DNA from: Pseudogracilibacillus sp037892545
Lineage (GTDB): Bacteria > Bacillota > Bacilli > Bacillales > Amphibacillaceae
Length of the DNA stretch: 64,000 nucleotides
Direction of reading: 5' to 3'
Assembly: GCF_037892545.1 (NCBI RefSeq)
Contig: NZ_JBBKBG010000003.1
Coordinates: 62,001-126,000, forward strand
Shown here piece after piece: positions 1 through 8,373 of this stretch (positions are counted from its first letter, which is position 1; each line of letters begins with the position of its first letter). The translations under genes were made by a program, and so were the position numbers. The notes beneath the pieces were generated by a model. That model made no database searches and was not told where the DNA came from. It was given only the letters and a program-made list of their open reading frames with translations.

Positions 1-755
1 ATTTCTGTAATATTTTTCACATCTTTTTTGACTACCGTCTCTTCCACGAATGGAGGAACAGAGGTGCTTTTTTTCTGTTCAAATAAATGAGTTATATTTT
101 TTTCCATTTCTTCTGTATTAATATCACCTAATACATAAATATCAACACGATCATCTTGTAACACTTGCTCATAATATGTATACATATTATGTTCATTTAA
201 AAATGGAAGATCTTCTACATATCCATTTGTTGCAATACTAAAGCGTTCCTTTTCGCACATTTCCTCGATTAATCTTTTATTCGAAAAAGCAACTTTATCA
301 TCTATGATTGCTTCAATTTCATTTTTAAGCGTTATTTTTTCACGACGAACGACCTCTTTCGGAAAACAACCATCCTCAATATACGGGTGAAAAATAACTT
401 CTCGCAGTAATTGTAATGCCTCCGTTGTTATTCCTTCACTATACGGTAAAAATTTTTCATTCGCTATTTCTAAACGAAAATTTATAATATGATGATTCCC
501 TTGTTTGTTCGCGTCTACAGATAAAGATGCACCATATAAATCATCTAATTTACGCATGAAACTTTTTTCTGTAGGATAGTTTACTGTTCCTTTTTCTAAT
601 ATATAAGGAAGTAAAGCACGTTTCGTAATGGTTTCTCTATGTAAAGGAGAACGAAATTTCACGATAAATTGAATCGTTTTAAATTTTTTCGTCTCCATAA
701 AATGAACATGATACCCTTCATATTTTTTTATCGTTTCTTGTAATTTATTAAGCAT
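1..755 (-). CDS. ymfF: M16-family peptidase homologue (YmfF-like), N-terminal part, cut by window edge
   Basis: The reading frame is open from an ATG at 755 to base 1 (251 codons), so the C-terminal part lies outside the window. A strong ribosome binding site (AAAGGAG) sits just upstream of the ATG. The sequence has the feel of the insulinase-like M16 fold: an RSPLHRETITKRALLPYIL stretch near residue 35, then a KLDDLYGASLS segment where active members carry HxxEH. I see no HxxEH, so this subunit is probably the non-catalytic partner, as known for YmfF-type proteins that pair with an active YmfH. In related bacilli ymfF and ymfH follow a BMP-type ABC importer, as here. Family assignment is good; the symbol rests on similarity and neighbourhood. 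Confidence 0.8.
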   Translation of the reverse strand, partial: MLNKLQETIKKYEGYHVHFMETKKFKTIQFIVKFRSPLHRETITKRALLPYILEKGTVNYPTEKSFMRKLDDLYGASLSVDANKQGNHHIINFRLEIANEKFLPYSEGITTEALQLLREVIFHPYIEDGCFPKEVVRREKITLKNEIEAIIDDKVAFSNKRLIEEMCEKERFSIATNGYVEDLPFLNEHNMYTYYEQVLQDDRVDIYVLGDINTEEMEKNITHLFEQKKSTSVPPFVEETVVKKDVKNITE

Positions 756-1091
756 AAAAACGCTCCTTTCACCTCTCGTTCATTTTACATCATTTTAAAA
801 CATTTATACATTATCCAATGCCTTTTCTATAAAAAATCAAATATGGGACAAAACGGAGCGAACTATATAATCAATTACAGAAGTGTGCTTTTTGTTGAAA
901 TAATATACGATGAATCAAGGTGATTTGCCTTTAGATTTAGAAATAATATATAGCTTTCGCAGTACACGAATTATTAGAAAATATTCGTACACAAGCACGT
1001 CAATCTTTTGGACAATGAAAAACGGCAATGTTTATTTTTATTCTAAACATTGCCGTTTTCATCATGAAGTTAATAATATTTAAATTTAATT
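756..1091. other. Intergenic region between ymfF and nupQ
   Basis: This 336-base stretch holds the nup operon terminator (1019-1059) and the ymfF upstream region. On the plus strand, bases 910-1016 look faintly coding in two frames (see findings) but contain no intact gene. I see no riboswitch or tRNA. Confidence 0.6.
1019..1059 (-). terminator. Rho-independent terminator of the nup operon
   Basis: A perfect 16-bp stem (1019-1034 with 1044-1059) with a 9-base loop begins about 30 bases after the nupQ stop codon. The A-rich arm at 1019-1022 gives a U run at the 3' side on the minus-strand transcript, so it fits a strong intrinsic terminator. It could also work for a transcript from the other strand, but no plus-strand gene precedes it. 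Confidence 0.9.
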
Positions 1092-2045
1092 TTATCTAGT
1101 ACCTTTAATATAAGGATCTCCCAATGCTTTCGGTGCTTCTGCACGTCCGATAAACCCTGCTAATGCTAACACTGTTAGGACGTATGGAGCGATAGATAAG
1201 TATACTTGTGGAACATCTGCTAAAATCGGTACTCCTGAACTGATGACACTTAAACTTTGGGCAAAACCAAAGAATAATGCTGCTCCCATTGCTCCGATTG
1301 GATGCCATTTCCCAAAAATGACTGCTGCTAAAGCCATAAATCCTTGTCCGGCAATCGTCGTAGCAGAGAAGTTTAATGCGATTGTCATCGCAAAGACGGA
1401 ACCACCAAGTCCACCTAACATTCCTGAAATAATTACAGCAATATATCGCATTCTATACACATTGATTCCGTTTGTATCTGCTGCCATTGGATGTTCTCCA
1501 ACTGCTCGTAAACGTAGACCAAAAGGTGTTTTATACAATATGTACCATGCAACAAATGCTAAAATAATTGCAATATACGATGTTAAATATACTCCTTTAA
1601 AGAAAATCGTTCCTATCACAGGAATATCAGATAACAGTGGAATTGTTTTTGTATAAAATGGCTTTGAAATCATATCTGTTTGTCCCTTTTCATACCACTG
1701 TTTTGTTAAAAATACGCCAAGACCTAAAGCTAAAAAGTTAATTGCTATTCCACTAACGACATGGTCTGCTCTTAGTGATACGGTTGCAATCGCGTGGATA
1801 ATCGCAAACAATCCCGAAACAATCATTGCCACGAGCATGGATAACCATGGTGTCCAAGGCCCTAGTGTTTCTGCAAACGTTAGGTTAAAAACGATTCCAA
1901 CAAATGCACCCATCACCATTAAACCTTCTAACCCAATGTTTACAACACCAGAACGCTCACTAAACACACCACCAAGTGCTGTAAAAATAAGTGGGGCAGA
2001 GAAAAATAGTGCTGCTGGTATGATGGCATTTAAAATATCGACCAT
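1092..2045 (-). CDS. nupQ: ABC transporter permease, BMP/nucleoside family
   Basis: This 317-residue, very hydrophobic protein is the second membrane subunit of a nucleoside (or simple-sugar) importer. It has about eight predicted membrane segments and the family signature region around residues 25-45 (GGVFSERSGVVNIGLEGLM), typical of NupQ/YufQ-like permeases. It starts one base after the nupP stop, so the two permeases are translationally coupled and should form the heterodimeric channel served by the ATPase NupO and lipoprotein NupN. A strong terminator follows at 1019-1059. The exact substrate cannot be read from sequence; guanosine and other purine nucleosides are transported by the Bacillus subtilis homologue. 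Confidence 0.9.
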   Translation of the reverse strand: MVDILNAIIPAALFFSAPLIFTALGGVFSERSGVVNIGLEGLMVMGAFVGIVFNLTFAETLGPWTPWLSMLVAMIVSGLFAIIHAIATVSLRADHVVSGIAINFLALGLGVFLTKQWYEKGQTDMISKPFYTKTIPLLSDIPVIGTIFFKGVYLTSYIAIILAFVAWYILYKTPFGLRLRAVGEHPMAADTNGINVYRMRYIAVIISGMLGGLGGSVFAMTIALNFSATTIAGQGFMALAAVIFGKWHPIGAMGAALFFGFAQSLSVISSGVPILADVPQVYLSIAPYVLTVLALAGFIGRAEAPKALGDPYIKGTR

Positions 2046-3092
2046 TTATTTCTCCCCCTTTTGGAAACGTAAAATGATTAAACGAATTAAATAGCTTGAA
2101 GCAACGAAGAATATAATAAATGCGATAATAACGTCGACTAATTCACTAGGAACTCCCGCATCGGTCGGCATATTTAGTGCACCGACTTTTAATGCTCCAA
2201 ATAATATAGCAGCAAACACTACACCGATCGCTCGGTTCGCACCTAATAAGGCAACTGCAATTCCATCGAATCCTAAATTTGTAAATCCTGATTGTATGGA
2301 CATATTTCCGAATGTTCCTAATCCTTCCATTGAACCAGCTAATCCAGCAAATGCACCAGAGATAACCATGGCTAAAATAATATTTTTACTAACTTTCATC
2401 CCTGCATACTCGGATGCATGACGGTTATATCCAACAGAACGAATTTCATATCCGATGGTCGTCTTTTCCATAATAAACCACATGACAAAAACCGCTAACA
2501 ATGCTAACACAATACCAAAATGCATACGTGAATAATCTGTTAAACCTTGCAACCATTCTGATTGCAGTGATGCAGTTGGAGCGATTTTTTCCGTCTTATC
2601 TGCTGAATCCGTTAAAACGTTACGAATAATCGAGTTTACACTAAATAAAACGATATAGTTAAACATTATGGTAACGATTACCTCATGTACTCCTAAACGT
2701 GCTTTTAATAATCCAGGAATAAATGCGATCGCGGCACCTGCTAGTGCAGCTACAATAATGGCTAAAGGTAAGTGAATAAATATCGGTAAGTCAAAAGACG
2801 TTCCTATCCAAACCGCTGCTAACCACCCAGCAAACACTTGCCCTTCTGCACCGATGTTAAATAACCCTGCTCTAAATGCAAAAGCTACCGCAAGCCCTGT
2901 AAAAATATACGGTGTAACTTGGCGAATGGTTTCTCCTAAGAAATACGCATCGCCAAATGCTCCATTCCACAATGCTTTATACCCTTCGATTGGACTATAA
3001 CCGTAAATCAACATAATAATTGCCCCTGCGATTAATCCAATAAATACGGAAGCAAATGGAACGATGATATTAAATAGACGATTTGATATCAT
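2046..3092 (-). CDS. nupP: ABC transporter permease, BMP/nucleoside family
   Basis: The 348-residue membrane protein has an N-terminal segment rich in IGLIAGAIIMLIYGYSP-type hydrophobic residues and the FRAGLFNIGAEGQVFAGWLAA motif (about residues 73-93), a hallmark of BMP-family permeases. Its ATG overlaps the nupO stop codon by four bases (ATGA), and a GAGGAG ribosome binding site lies within the end of nupO. It is predicted to pair with NupQ in the membrane. Length and motif agree with the family; I see no defect. Confidence 0.9.
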   Translation of the reverse strand: MISNRLFNIIVPFASVFIGLIAGAIIMLIYGYSPIEGYKALWNGAFGDAYFLGETIRQVTPYIFTGLAVAFAFRAGLFNIGAEGQVFAGWLAAVWIGTSFDLPIFIHLPLAIIVAALAGAAIAFIPGLLKARLGVHEVIVTIMFNYIVLFSVNSIIRNVLTDSADKTEKIAPTASLQSEWLQGLTDYSRMHFGIVLALLAVFVMWFIMEKTTIGYEIRSVGYNRHASEYAGMKVSKNIILAMVISGAFAGLAGSMEGLGTFGNMSIQSGFTNLGFDGIAVALLGANRAIGVVFAAILFGALKVGALNMPTDAGVPSELVDVIIAFIIFFVASSYLIRLIILRFQKGEK

Positions 3093-4618
3093 GTCTCCTC
3101 ACCTACTCTTTCTTCCACACTACCTGCCATTAATAAACCTAATTGTTGTTCATCTGTTTCACTCGGTTTTACATCCGCTACAATTTTACCATCAAAAAGC
3201 ACTACAATACGATCACTCACATTTAATATTTCATCTAATTCGAATGAAACGAGTAATACTGCTTTCCCATTATCACGTTCTTCAATTAATTTTTTATGAA
3301 TAAACTCAATAGCTCCGACATCTAATCCTCGTGTTGGCTGTGCTGCAATTAAAAAGTCTGGTGAACGATCTACTTCACGACCGATAATGACTTTTTGTTG
3401 GTTTCCACCAGAAAGCGCACTAGTTTTAGTATGAATGGACGGTGTACGCACATCATACTCATCGACGATTTTCTTCGCGTATTGATCTATTTTTTCATAT
3501 TTTAATAATTTATGTTTAGAATACGGTTCTTTGTAGTAAGATTGTAAAATAATGTTCTCCGATACTGGAAAATCTAATACGAGTCCCATTTTTTGACGAT
3601 CTTGAGGGATATGTCCTAATCCCATTTCTGTCACTTTTCGTGGGGATAACTTCGTAATTGGTTTTCCATTTAAAGAAATTGAACCGGATTCAACTTTTCG
3701 TAGTCCAGCTATCGCTTCAATTAATTCTGTTTGTCCATTTCCATCGACACCTGCGATACCAACAATTTCATTAGCACGTACTTCTAGGTTCAATCCTTTT
3801 ACTGTCGGTATATTTCGCGTATCATTCACGTGTAAATTTTCCACTTCCAATACGACTTCTTGTGGGTTAGCTTCTGTTTTTTCTGTTTTGAAACTAACAG
3901 CTCGTCCAACCATTAATGCTGCCAATTCATCTACTGTTGTATCTGCAACATTGACCGTTCCAATTCCTTCCCCTTTACGAATCACTGTACAGCGGTCACA
4001 TGTTTGCATAATTTCCTTTAATTTATGAGTAATTAGTATAATCGATTTACCTTCTTTTACTAACGATTGCATAATTTCAATAAGTTCATCAATTTCTTGT
4101 GGTGTTAATACAGCAGTCGGTTCATCAAATATCAGTACATCTGCACCACGATATAACATTTTTAAAATTTCTACCCTTTGTTGCATTCCAACCGAAATAT
4201 CACGAATTTTTGCTCTCGGATCTACTCTTAACCCATATCGATCTGATAATTCTTGTACTTCTTTTTCTGCTTTTCTTAAATCTATTTTAATTCCCTTTTT
4301 TGGTTCACTTCCCAAAATAATGTTTTGTGTTACCGTAAAAGGCTCTACTAACATAAAATGCTGGTGTACCATTCCAATTCCTAAATCATTTGCGATATTT
4401 GGATTCGTAATGTGTACTTTTTCGCCTTTAATTTTAATTTCACCACGTTCTGGTTGATATAATCCAAATAATACGTTCATTAAGGTGGATTTTCCTGCAC
4501 CATTTTCGCCTAAGAGAGCATGAATTTCACCTTTTTTAACTTGTAATGTTATATTATTATTTGCTACAACCCCTGGGAATTCCTTACGAATGTCTAACAT
4601 TTCAATAACGTAATCCAC
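3089..4618 (-). CDS. nupO: ABC transporter ATP-binding protein, two fused nucleotide-binding domains
   Basis: This is the energy-coupling ATPase of the nucleoside importer, with two ABC domains in one chain. Domain 1 has a full Walker A (GENGAGKST, about residues 38-46), Q-loop and a SVGMQQR signature. Domain 2 has GVDGNGQT, where the Walker lysine is replaced, and an intact LSGGNQQ signature. This asymmetry is normal for sugar/nucleoside importers of this class. I place the start at the GTG at 4618: an AAGGGGTG ribosome binding site lies just upstream, and the N-terminus (VDYVIEMLDI) then matches family members. A longer frame opens at a TTG at 4642 but would contain that ribosome binding site. 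Confidence 0.9.
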   Translation of the reverse strand: MDYVIEMLDIRKEFPGVVANNNITLQVKKGEIHALLGENGAGKSTLMNVLFGLYQPERGEIKIKGEKVHITNPNIANDLGIGMVHQHFMLVEPFTVTQNIILGSEPKKGIKIDLRKAEKEVQELSDRYGLRVDPRAKIRDISVGMQQRVEILKMLYRGADVLIFDEPTAVLTPQEIDELIEIMQSLVKEGKSIILITHKLKEIMQTCDRCTVIRKGEGIGTVNVADTTVDELAALMVGRAVSFKTEKTEANPQEVVLEVENLHVNDTRNIPTVKGLNLEVRANEIVGIAGVDGNGQTELIEAIAGLRKVESGSISLNGKPITKLSPRKVTEMGLGHIPQDRQKMGLVLDFPVSENIILQSYYKEPYSKHKLLKYEKIDQYAKKIVDEYDVRTPSIHTKTSALSGGNQQKVIIGREVDRSPDFLIAAQPTRGLDVGAIEFIHKKLIEERDNGKAVLLVSFELDEILNVSDRIVVLFDGKIVADVKPSETDEQQLGLLMAGSVEERVGEET

Positions 4619-4671
4619 CGCGTTCTTCACCCCTTCACACAAATAACTGTGTTAACCGTTATGTAAGAAAA

Positions 4672-4697
4672 AGGAGCTAGAGTATTTACTAGCTCCT
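4672..4697 (-). terminator. Hairpin with U run between nupN and nupO (partial terminator)
   Basis: A 9-bp perfect stem (AGGAGCTAG at 4672-4680 with its complement at 4689-4697) is followed on the transcript by UUUUUC. It lies between the lipoprotein gene and the ATPase gene of one operon, so it probably lets only part of the transcripts continue, or protects the nupN mRNA 3' end. Confidence 0.7.
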
Positions 4698-4703
4698 CTC
4701 TTA

Positions 4704-5816
4704 TTATAGCGATTCTTCAAATGTTTTTAACTCTTTACGAGTTTTTGGAACATCTACCTCGCCAGATTTAATTTTTTCTTCCCACTCTTCTACAGCTTCG
4801 CGAATTTCATCTGTAAATGCTTCTTCATTCGTATCGGCTATAGAGACACCATCATCTTCTAATCCAAATACTAATGTTTCGCCACCTGGGAATTCTCCAT
4901 TCATTGTTGCATTTGCTACTTCATGCACTGCAATATCTACTCGTTTCACCATAGATGTTAACGTCACACTAGCAGATTTATCTTCATTAAGTCCTTCTTC
5001 ATATTGATCACGGTCTACACCGATCACCCATACTTCGCGATCCGGATCGTTTTGTTTAATGTCTTTTGCTTCAGCGAAAGCACCATTTCCAGTGTTTCCT
5101 GCTGCATGATAAATAATATCAACCCCATCATTATACATGTTTGAAGCGATTAGTTTTCCTTTATCTACCGCGTTAAAGTTTTCTGCATATTGAATTTTCA
5201 CTTCAATATCAGGGTTTACTGATTTTGCTCCTGCAACAAATCCTACTTCAAATTTACTAATTAAATCAGATTCAACTCCACCGATGAAACCTAATTTATC
5301 TGTTTTTGTTTTCTTTGCCGCAACCACACCAGCTAAGAATGAACCTTCATGTTCAGCAAATGTAATACTTGTAATGTTGTCTGCTTCTTCTGCAACCGTA
5401 TCGATAATTGCAAAGTGGTTATCAGGATTTTGTGACGCAATTTCTTCTACCGCATCCTGTAATAAAAATCCAACACCGTAAATTAAATCGAAGTCATTTT
5501 TCACTAAACGGCTGAAGTTCGGCATGTAATCACTGTCATCTTCTGACTGGGCATAATCAAAACCGTCCACACCTTTTTCTTTTCCGTGCTCTTCACCCCA
5601 TGCGTTTAAACCTTCCCATGCAGATTGGTTGAACGATTTGTCATCAATACCACCAGTATCTGTAACCATTGCTATTGAAAAATTGTCGCTTGACCCACCG
5701 TTATTTCCATTTGCATCATTGTTGCCATTGTTATTGTTCGAGCCACCACATGCTGCTAAAAACATGCTTAAAACTAATATAAATCCTAATGATAATAAAG
5801 CCTTTTTATTTTTCAT
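4704..5816 (-). CDS. nupN: BMP-family substrate-binding lipoprotein of nucleoside importer
   Basis: This 370-residue protein captures the substrate outside the membrane and hands it to NupOPQ. The N-terminus is a lipoprotein signal peptide: basic MKNKK, a hydrophobic stretch, and a lipobox LAAC with Cys23. An Asn/Gly-rich linker follows, then the Bmp domain with the family motif TDTGGIDDKSFNQSAWEG at about residues 53-70. It is the first gene of a four-gene operon with a good ribosome binding site (GGAGGAG). Promoter and possible operator lie upstream at 5895-5956. The B. subtilis homologue is a guanosine-binding protein; other BMP proteins bind other nucleosides. Confidence 0.92.
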   Translation of the reverse strand: MKNKKALLSLGFILVLSMFLAACGGSNNNNGNNDANGNNGGSSDNFSIAMVTDTGGIDDKSFNQSAWEGLNAWGEEHGKEKGVDGFDYAQSEDDSDYMPNFSRLVKNDFDLIYGVGFLLQDAVEEIASQNPDNHFAIIDTVAEEADNITSITFAEHEGSFLAGVVAAKKTKTDKLGFIGGVESDLISKFEVGFVAGAKSVNPDIEVKIQYAENFNAVDKGKLIASNMYNDGVDIIYHAAGNTGNGAFAEAKDIKQNDPDREVWVIGVDRDQYEEGLNEDKSASVTLTSMVKRVDIAVHEVANATMNGEFPGGETLVFGLEDDGVSIADTNEEAFTDEIREAVEEWEEKIKSGEVDVPKTRKELKTFEESL

Positions 5817-5894
5817 TGTTCTCCTCCATTTTCGTTATTAGCGTAAAACAGATATTATTCCCCCCTTTTTCCATGAATGTATGTAAATTTTATG

Positions 5895-5923
5895 TTAGTA
5901 ATATAGCGTTTTTATATTACTAA
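5895..5923. promoter_or_regulatory. Perfect inverted repeat at the nupN transcription start, candidate operator
   Basis: The two arms TTAGTAATATA (5895-5905) and TATATTACTAA (5913-5923) are perfect complements separated by 7 bases. The repeat lies directly downstream of the predicted -10 box, so it would cover the +1 site. That fits a repressor operator. It does not match the CodY consensus well (about 10 of 15 positions in the best overlapping alignment). Confidence 0.5.
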
Positions 5924-5927
5924 AATT

Positions 5928-5956
5928 AATATAGCATTTATTGAAAGTTTTTTGAA
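5928..5956 (-). promoter_or_regulatory. Sigma-A promoter of nupNOPQ
   Basis: Read on the minus strand, TTCAAA (-35, 5951-5956) and TATATT (-10, 5928-5933) are separated by exactly 17 bases. Both are close to the vegetative consensus. The predicted start lies near 5920, about 100 bases before the nupN ATG. Confidence 0.65.
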
Positions 5957-5972
5957 CTCATATTTTAGTTAT

Positions 5973-8204
5973 TTATGAACTTTTTTCATCATTCTTTTCA
6001 ATTAAAACCGTACGTGGTTTATTTCCTTCATATGGTCCAACAATATTCCTCTCCTCCATCATATCAATTAAACGAGCTGCTCGCGTATATCCTATACGAA
6101 ATCTTCTTTGTAGCATGGATACACTTGCACTTTGCATTTCAACAATTAATTGTACCGCTTCTTCAAATAATTCATCTTCTACATCAGATAATGTCTCTGA
6201 TGGTTCTTCAGGAATCATTTCTTCTTCGTATTGCACATTTTGTTCGTTTTTACAATGGGTGACAATTCTCTCTACTTCATCGTCTGATAAAAATGCCCCT
6301 TGAACTCGGATTGGTTTAGACATCCCTACAGGAATATAGAGCATGTCCCCTCTACCAAGTAGTTTCTCCGCTCCGCCAATATCAAGAATCGTTCGTGAAT
6401 CGACTTGTGATGACACACTAAACGCAATACGAGATGGGATATTCGCTTTAATCACTCCTGTAATGACGTCAACAGAAGGTCTTTGTGTCGCAATAATTAA
6501 ATGAATTCCTGCTGCTCTAGCCATCTGTGCTAATCTTGTAATAGCATCTTCAACATCATTAGAAGCAACCATCATTAAATCGGCTAACTCATCGACTAAA
6601 ACGACGATATACGGTAAAGGCTGTACCTTCTCATCTGATAGTTCATTTTGTTTTCGAATATAACTATTATAACTTTCTAAATTTCTTGTACCTGTTTCAG
6701 AAAACAATTCATATCGATGTTCCATTTCTACGACAATTTTTCGTAATGCGACAGACGCTTTTTTCGGATCTGTGACGACCGGTGTCAATAAATGAGGTAT
6801 GCCATTGTACACATTTAATTCCACTTTTTTCGGATCAATCATCATCATCTTTACTTCGTCAGGTGTTGCACGCATTAAAATAGATGTAATAATTCCGTTT
6901 ATACAAACACTTTTACCACTACCTGTTGCCCCAGCAATGAGTAAATGAGGCATTTTATTTAATTCCCCTTGCACAACATTCCCTGATATATCTTTCCCTA
7001 ATGCAAATAATAACTTTTTCTCATACACATTCGTTACATCTAATACTTCACGTAGTGAAACAGGTGCAACATCACTATTTGGCACTTCAATTCCAACAGC
7101 TGATTTTCCTGGGATAGGTGCCTCAATTCGAATATCTTGTGCCGCTAAAGCTAACGCAATATCATCTTGTAAGTTTACAATTTTACTTACTTTCACTCCT
7201 GCTTCAGGATGTACTTCATACTTTGTAACTGCTGGACCGACATGTGCTTTTGTTATTTTTGCTCGAACACCAAAGCTGTCAAACGTTTCTTCTAGTAACT
7301 TTACCGTACTTTGAATTTGGGATTTCTCTTTTTGTTGTGTATGTTTAACTGGTTCAGCAAGCAACGATATCGGTGGCAATGTATAATCTTCATTTGTTCC
7401 GTTCGACATAGAAAATGAAGCATCCTCTTGTTCTTCTTGTGCCTCTTCCATTAATTGAACTTCTAATTGTCCATGTTCTGTTTCTTCAAAACTATATGCT
7501 ACATCAACTACATCTTCTTCCATTGGGGAAGGTATTTTTTCTATCTCTTCTTTCTTTTTTAACTTTTTGTCTTGCTGCTTTTGTCGAGTTACACTCATTT
7601 TTTCTACCGCCGTGGAAAATATGCGTTTAAAAAACATGCCAATTTGATCAAACGTTATATTTAGCATGAAAAATACACCAATCAAAATGGCAAAAATAGC
7701 AATCATTTTCGCTCCAGCCAATGAAAATAAAAATTTTGTCACTACTAATAAAATGGCTCCAAAAAAACCGCCACCTAATAGTGCGTAAGTACCTGTTCCA
7801 TTAACATAACTCGTATATTGTATCCATGTTTCTTTCAAAACATCCAGATTTTTAATATCATATGGCAACATTTGAAAGGATTGAATATGTGTAAACAATA
7901 ATAGTCCTAAAAAGAATATATAAAAGCCTACTTTACGTTTCGTAAAAAAGTTCGGATATGCTCTTTTAAATAATAAATACAACCCTATCACAAATATCGC
8001 AATAGATAATATGAAATACCATATACCTAAAAAGAATCGGAAAAAGTTTTCTAAAGTTGCAGGAATAAACCCGTCACTTATAATCGATGCCCCACTACCA
8101 AAAATCGCTATCAAAATTAATAATAAACCAACCAATTCATGGCGAAGCAGTCGGGTTTCTTTCTTTTTTGATTTTCGTTTCGTTTTTGTTTTTTTTCTTG
8201 CCAA
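5973..8204 (-). CDS. spoIIIE: DNA translocase of the FtsK/SpoIIIE family
   Basis: The 743-residue protein pumps DNA through the closing septum during division or sporulation. Order of parts: a basic N-terminal tail, four membrane segments (about residues 20-190), a charged linker, the FtsK motor with Walker A GATGSGKS (about 421-428) and Walker B VVLVDELADLM (about 540), and the C-terminal gamma winged helix (about 675-740, SMLQRRFRIGYTRAARLID) that reads polar DNA sequences. The start is a TTG at 8204 with an AGAGGTG ribosome binding site seven bases upstream. Whether it acts as SpoIIIE or as the vegetative SftA/FtsK type cannot be proved here; membrane segments and location favour SpoIIIE. 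Confidence 0.93.
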   Translation of the reverse strand: MARKKTKTKRKSKKKETRLLRHELVGLLLILIAIFGSGASIISDGFIPATLENFFRFFLGIWYFILSIAIFVIGLYLLFKRAYPNFFTKRKVGFYIFFLGLLLFTHIQSFQMLPYDIKNLDVLKETWIQYTSYVNGTGTYALLGGGFFGAILLVVTKFLFSLAGAKMIAIFAILIGVFFMLNITFDQIGMFFKRIFSTAVEKMSVTRQKQQDKKLKKKEEIEKIPSPMEEDVVDVAYSFEETEHGQLEVQLMEEAQEEQEDASFSMSNGTNEDYTLPPISLLAEPVKHTQQKEKSQIQSTVKLLEETFDSFGVRAKITKAHVGPAVTKYEVHPEAGVKVSKIVNLQDDIALALAAQDIRIEAPIPGKSAVGIEVPNSDVAPVSLREVLDVTNVYEKKLLFALGKDISGNVVQGELNKMPHLLIAGATGSGKSVCINGIITSILMRATPDEVKMMMIDPKKVELNVYNGIPHLLTPVVTDPKKASVALRKIVVEMEHRYELFSETGTRNLESYNSYIRKQNELSDEKVQPLPYIVVLVDELADLMMVASNDVEDAITRLAQMARAAGIHLIIATQRPSVDVITGVIKANIPSRIAFSVSSQVDSRTILDIGGAEKLLGRGDMLYIPVGMSKPIRVQGAFLSDDEVERIVTHCKNEQNVQYEEEMIPEEPSETLSDVEDELFEEAVQLIVEMQSASVSMLQRRFRIGYTRAARLIDMMEERNIVGPYEGNKPRTVLIEKNDEKSS

Positions 8205-8217
8205 CTTCTTTCACCTC

Positions 8218-8240
8218 TATAACATAAGGAGAATGTTATA
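8218..8240 (-). promoter_or_regulatory. Hairpin in the spoIIIE leader next to the ribosome binding site
   Basis: TATAACAT (8218-8225) and ATGTTATA (8233-8240) pair perfectly around a 7-base loop. On the mRNA the loop reads UCUCCUU, complementary to an upstream GGAGA-rich stretch in the same leader. The hairpin ends immediately before the AGAGGTG ribosome binding site, so it could influence translation. Confidence 0.4.
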
Positions 8241-8267
8241 TGCGCTCCTCTCCTAACAATTGACTCT

Positions 8268-8276
8268 AGTATATCA
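8268..8276 (-). promoter_or_regulatory. Extended -10 promoter of spoIIIE
   Basis: On the minus strand TGATATACT gives a TGn-extended -10 element with TATACT at 8273-8268. The -35 region is poor, as is common for extended -10 promoters. It lies about 65 bases before the TTG start. Confidence 0.4.
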
Positions 8277-8316
8277 TACTATGAAGATGTCGTAGACCGT
8301 TTACAAATAAAAAAAG

Positions 8317-8357
8317 AAGTTAGAATAAAAGGACTTTTATTCCTTTTACTCTAACTT
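8317..8357 (-). terminator. Terminator of asd-dapG
   Basis: A 17-bp stem (8317-8333 with 8341-8357, one G-U pair) with a 7-base loop starts 17 bases after the dapG stop and is followed by a U-rich run on the transcript. It ends the aspartate-pathway operon right after dapG, which shows that no dapA gene is co-transcribed. Confidence 0.9.
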
Positions 8358-8373
8358 TCTTTATGACATCCTA

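Noticed and set aside
910..1083. Plus-strand frame of about 58 codons starting at the ATG at 910
   Set aside because: It runs straight through the nup terminator stem and shows no family resemblance; only the two-frame relic hypothesis is kept as a weak finding.
5897..5930. CodY box upstream of nupN
   Set aside because: The best alignment to AATTTTCWGAAAATT matches only about 10 of 15 positions, while the perfect inverted repeat explains the same bases better.
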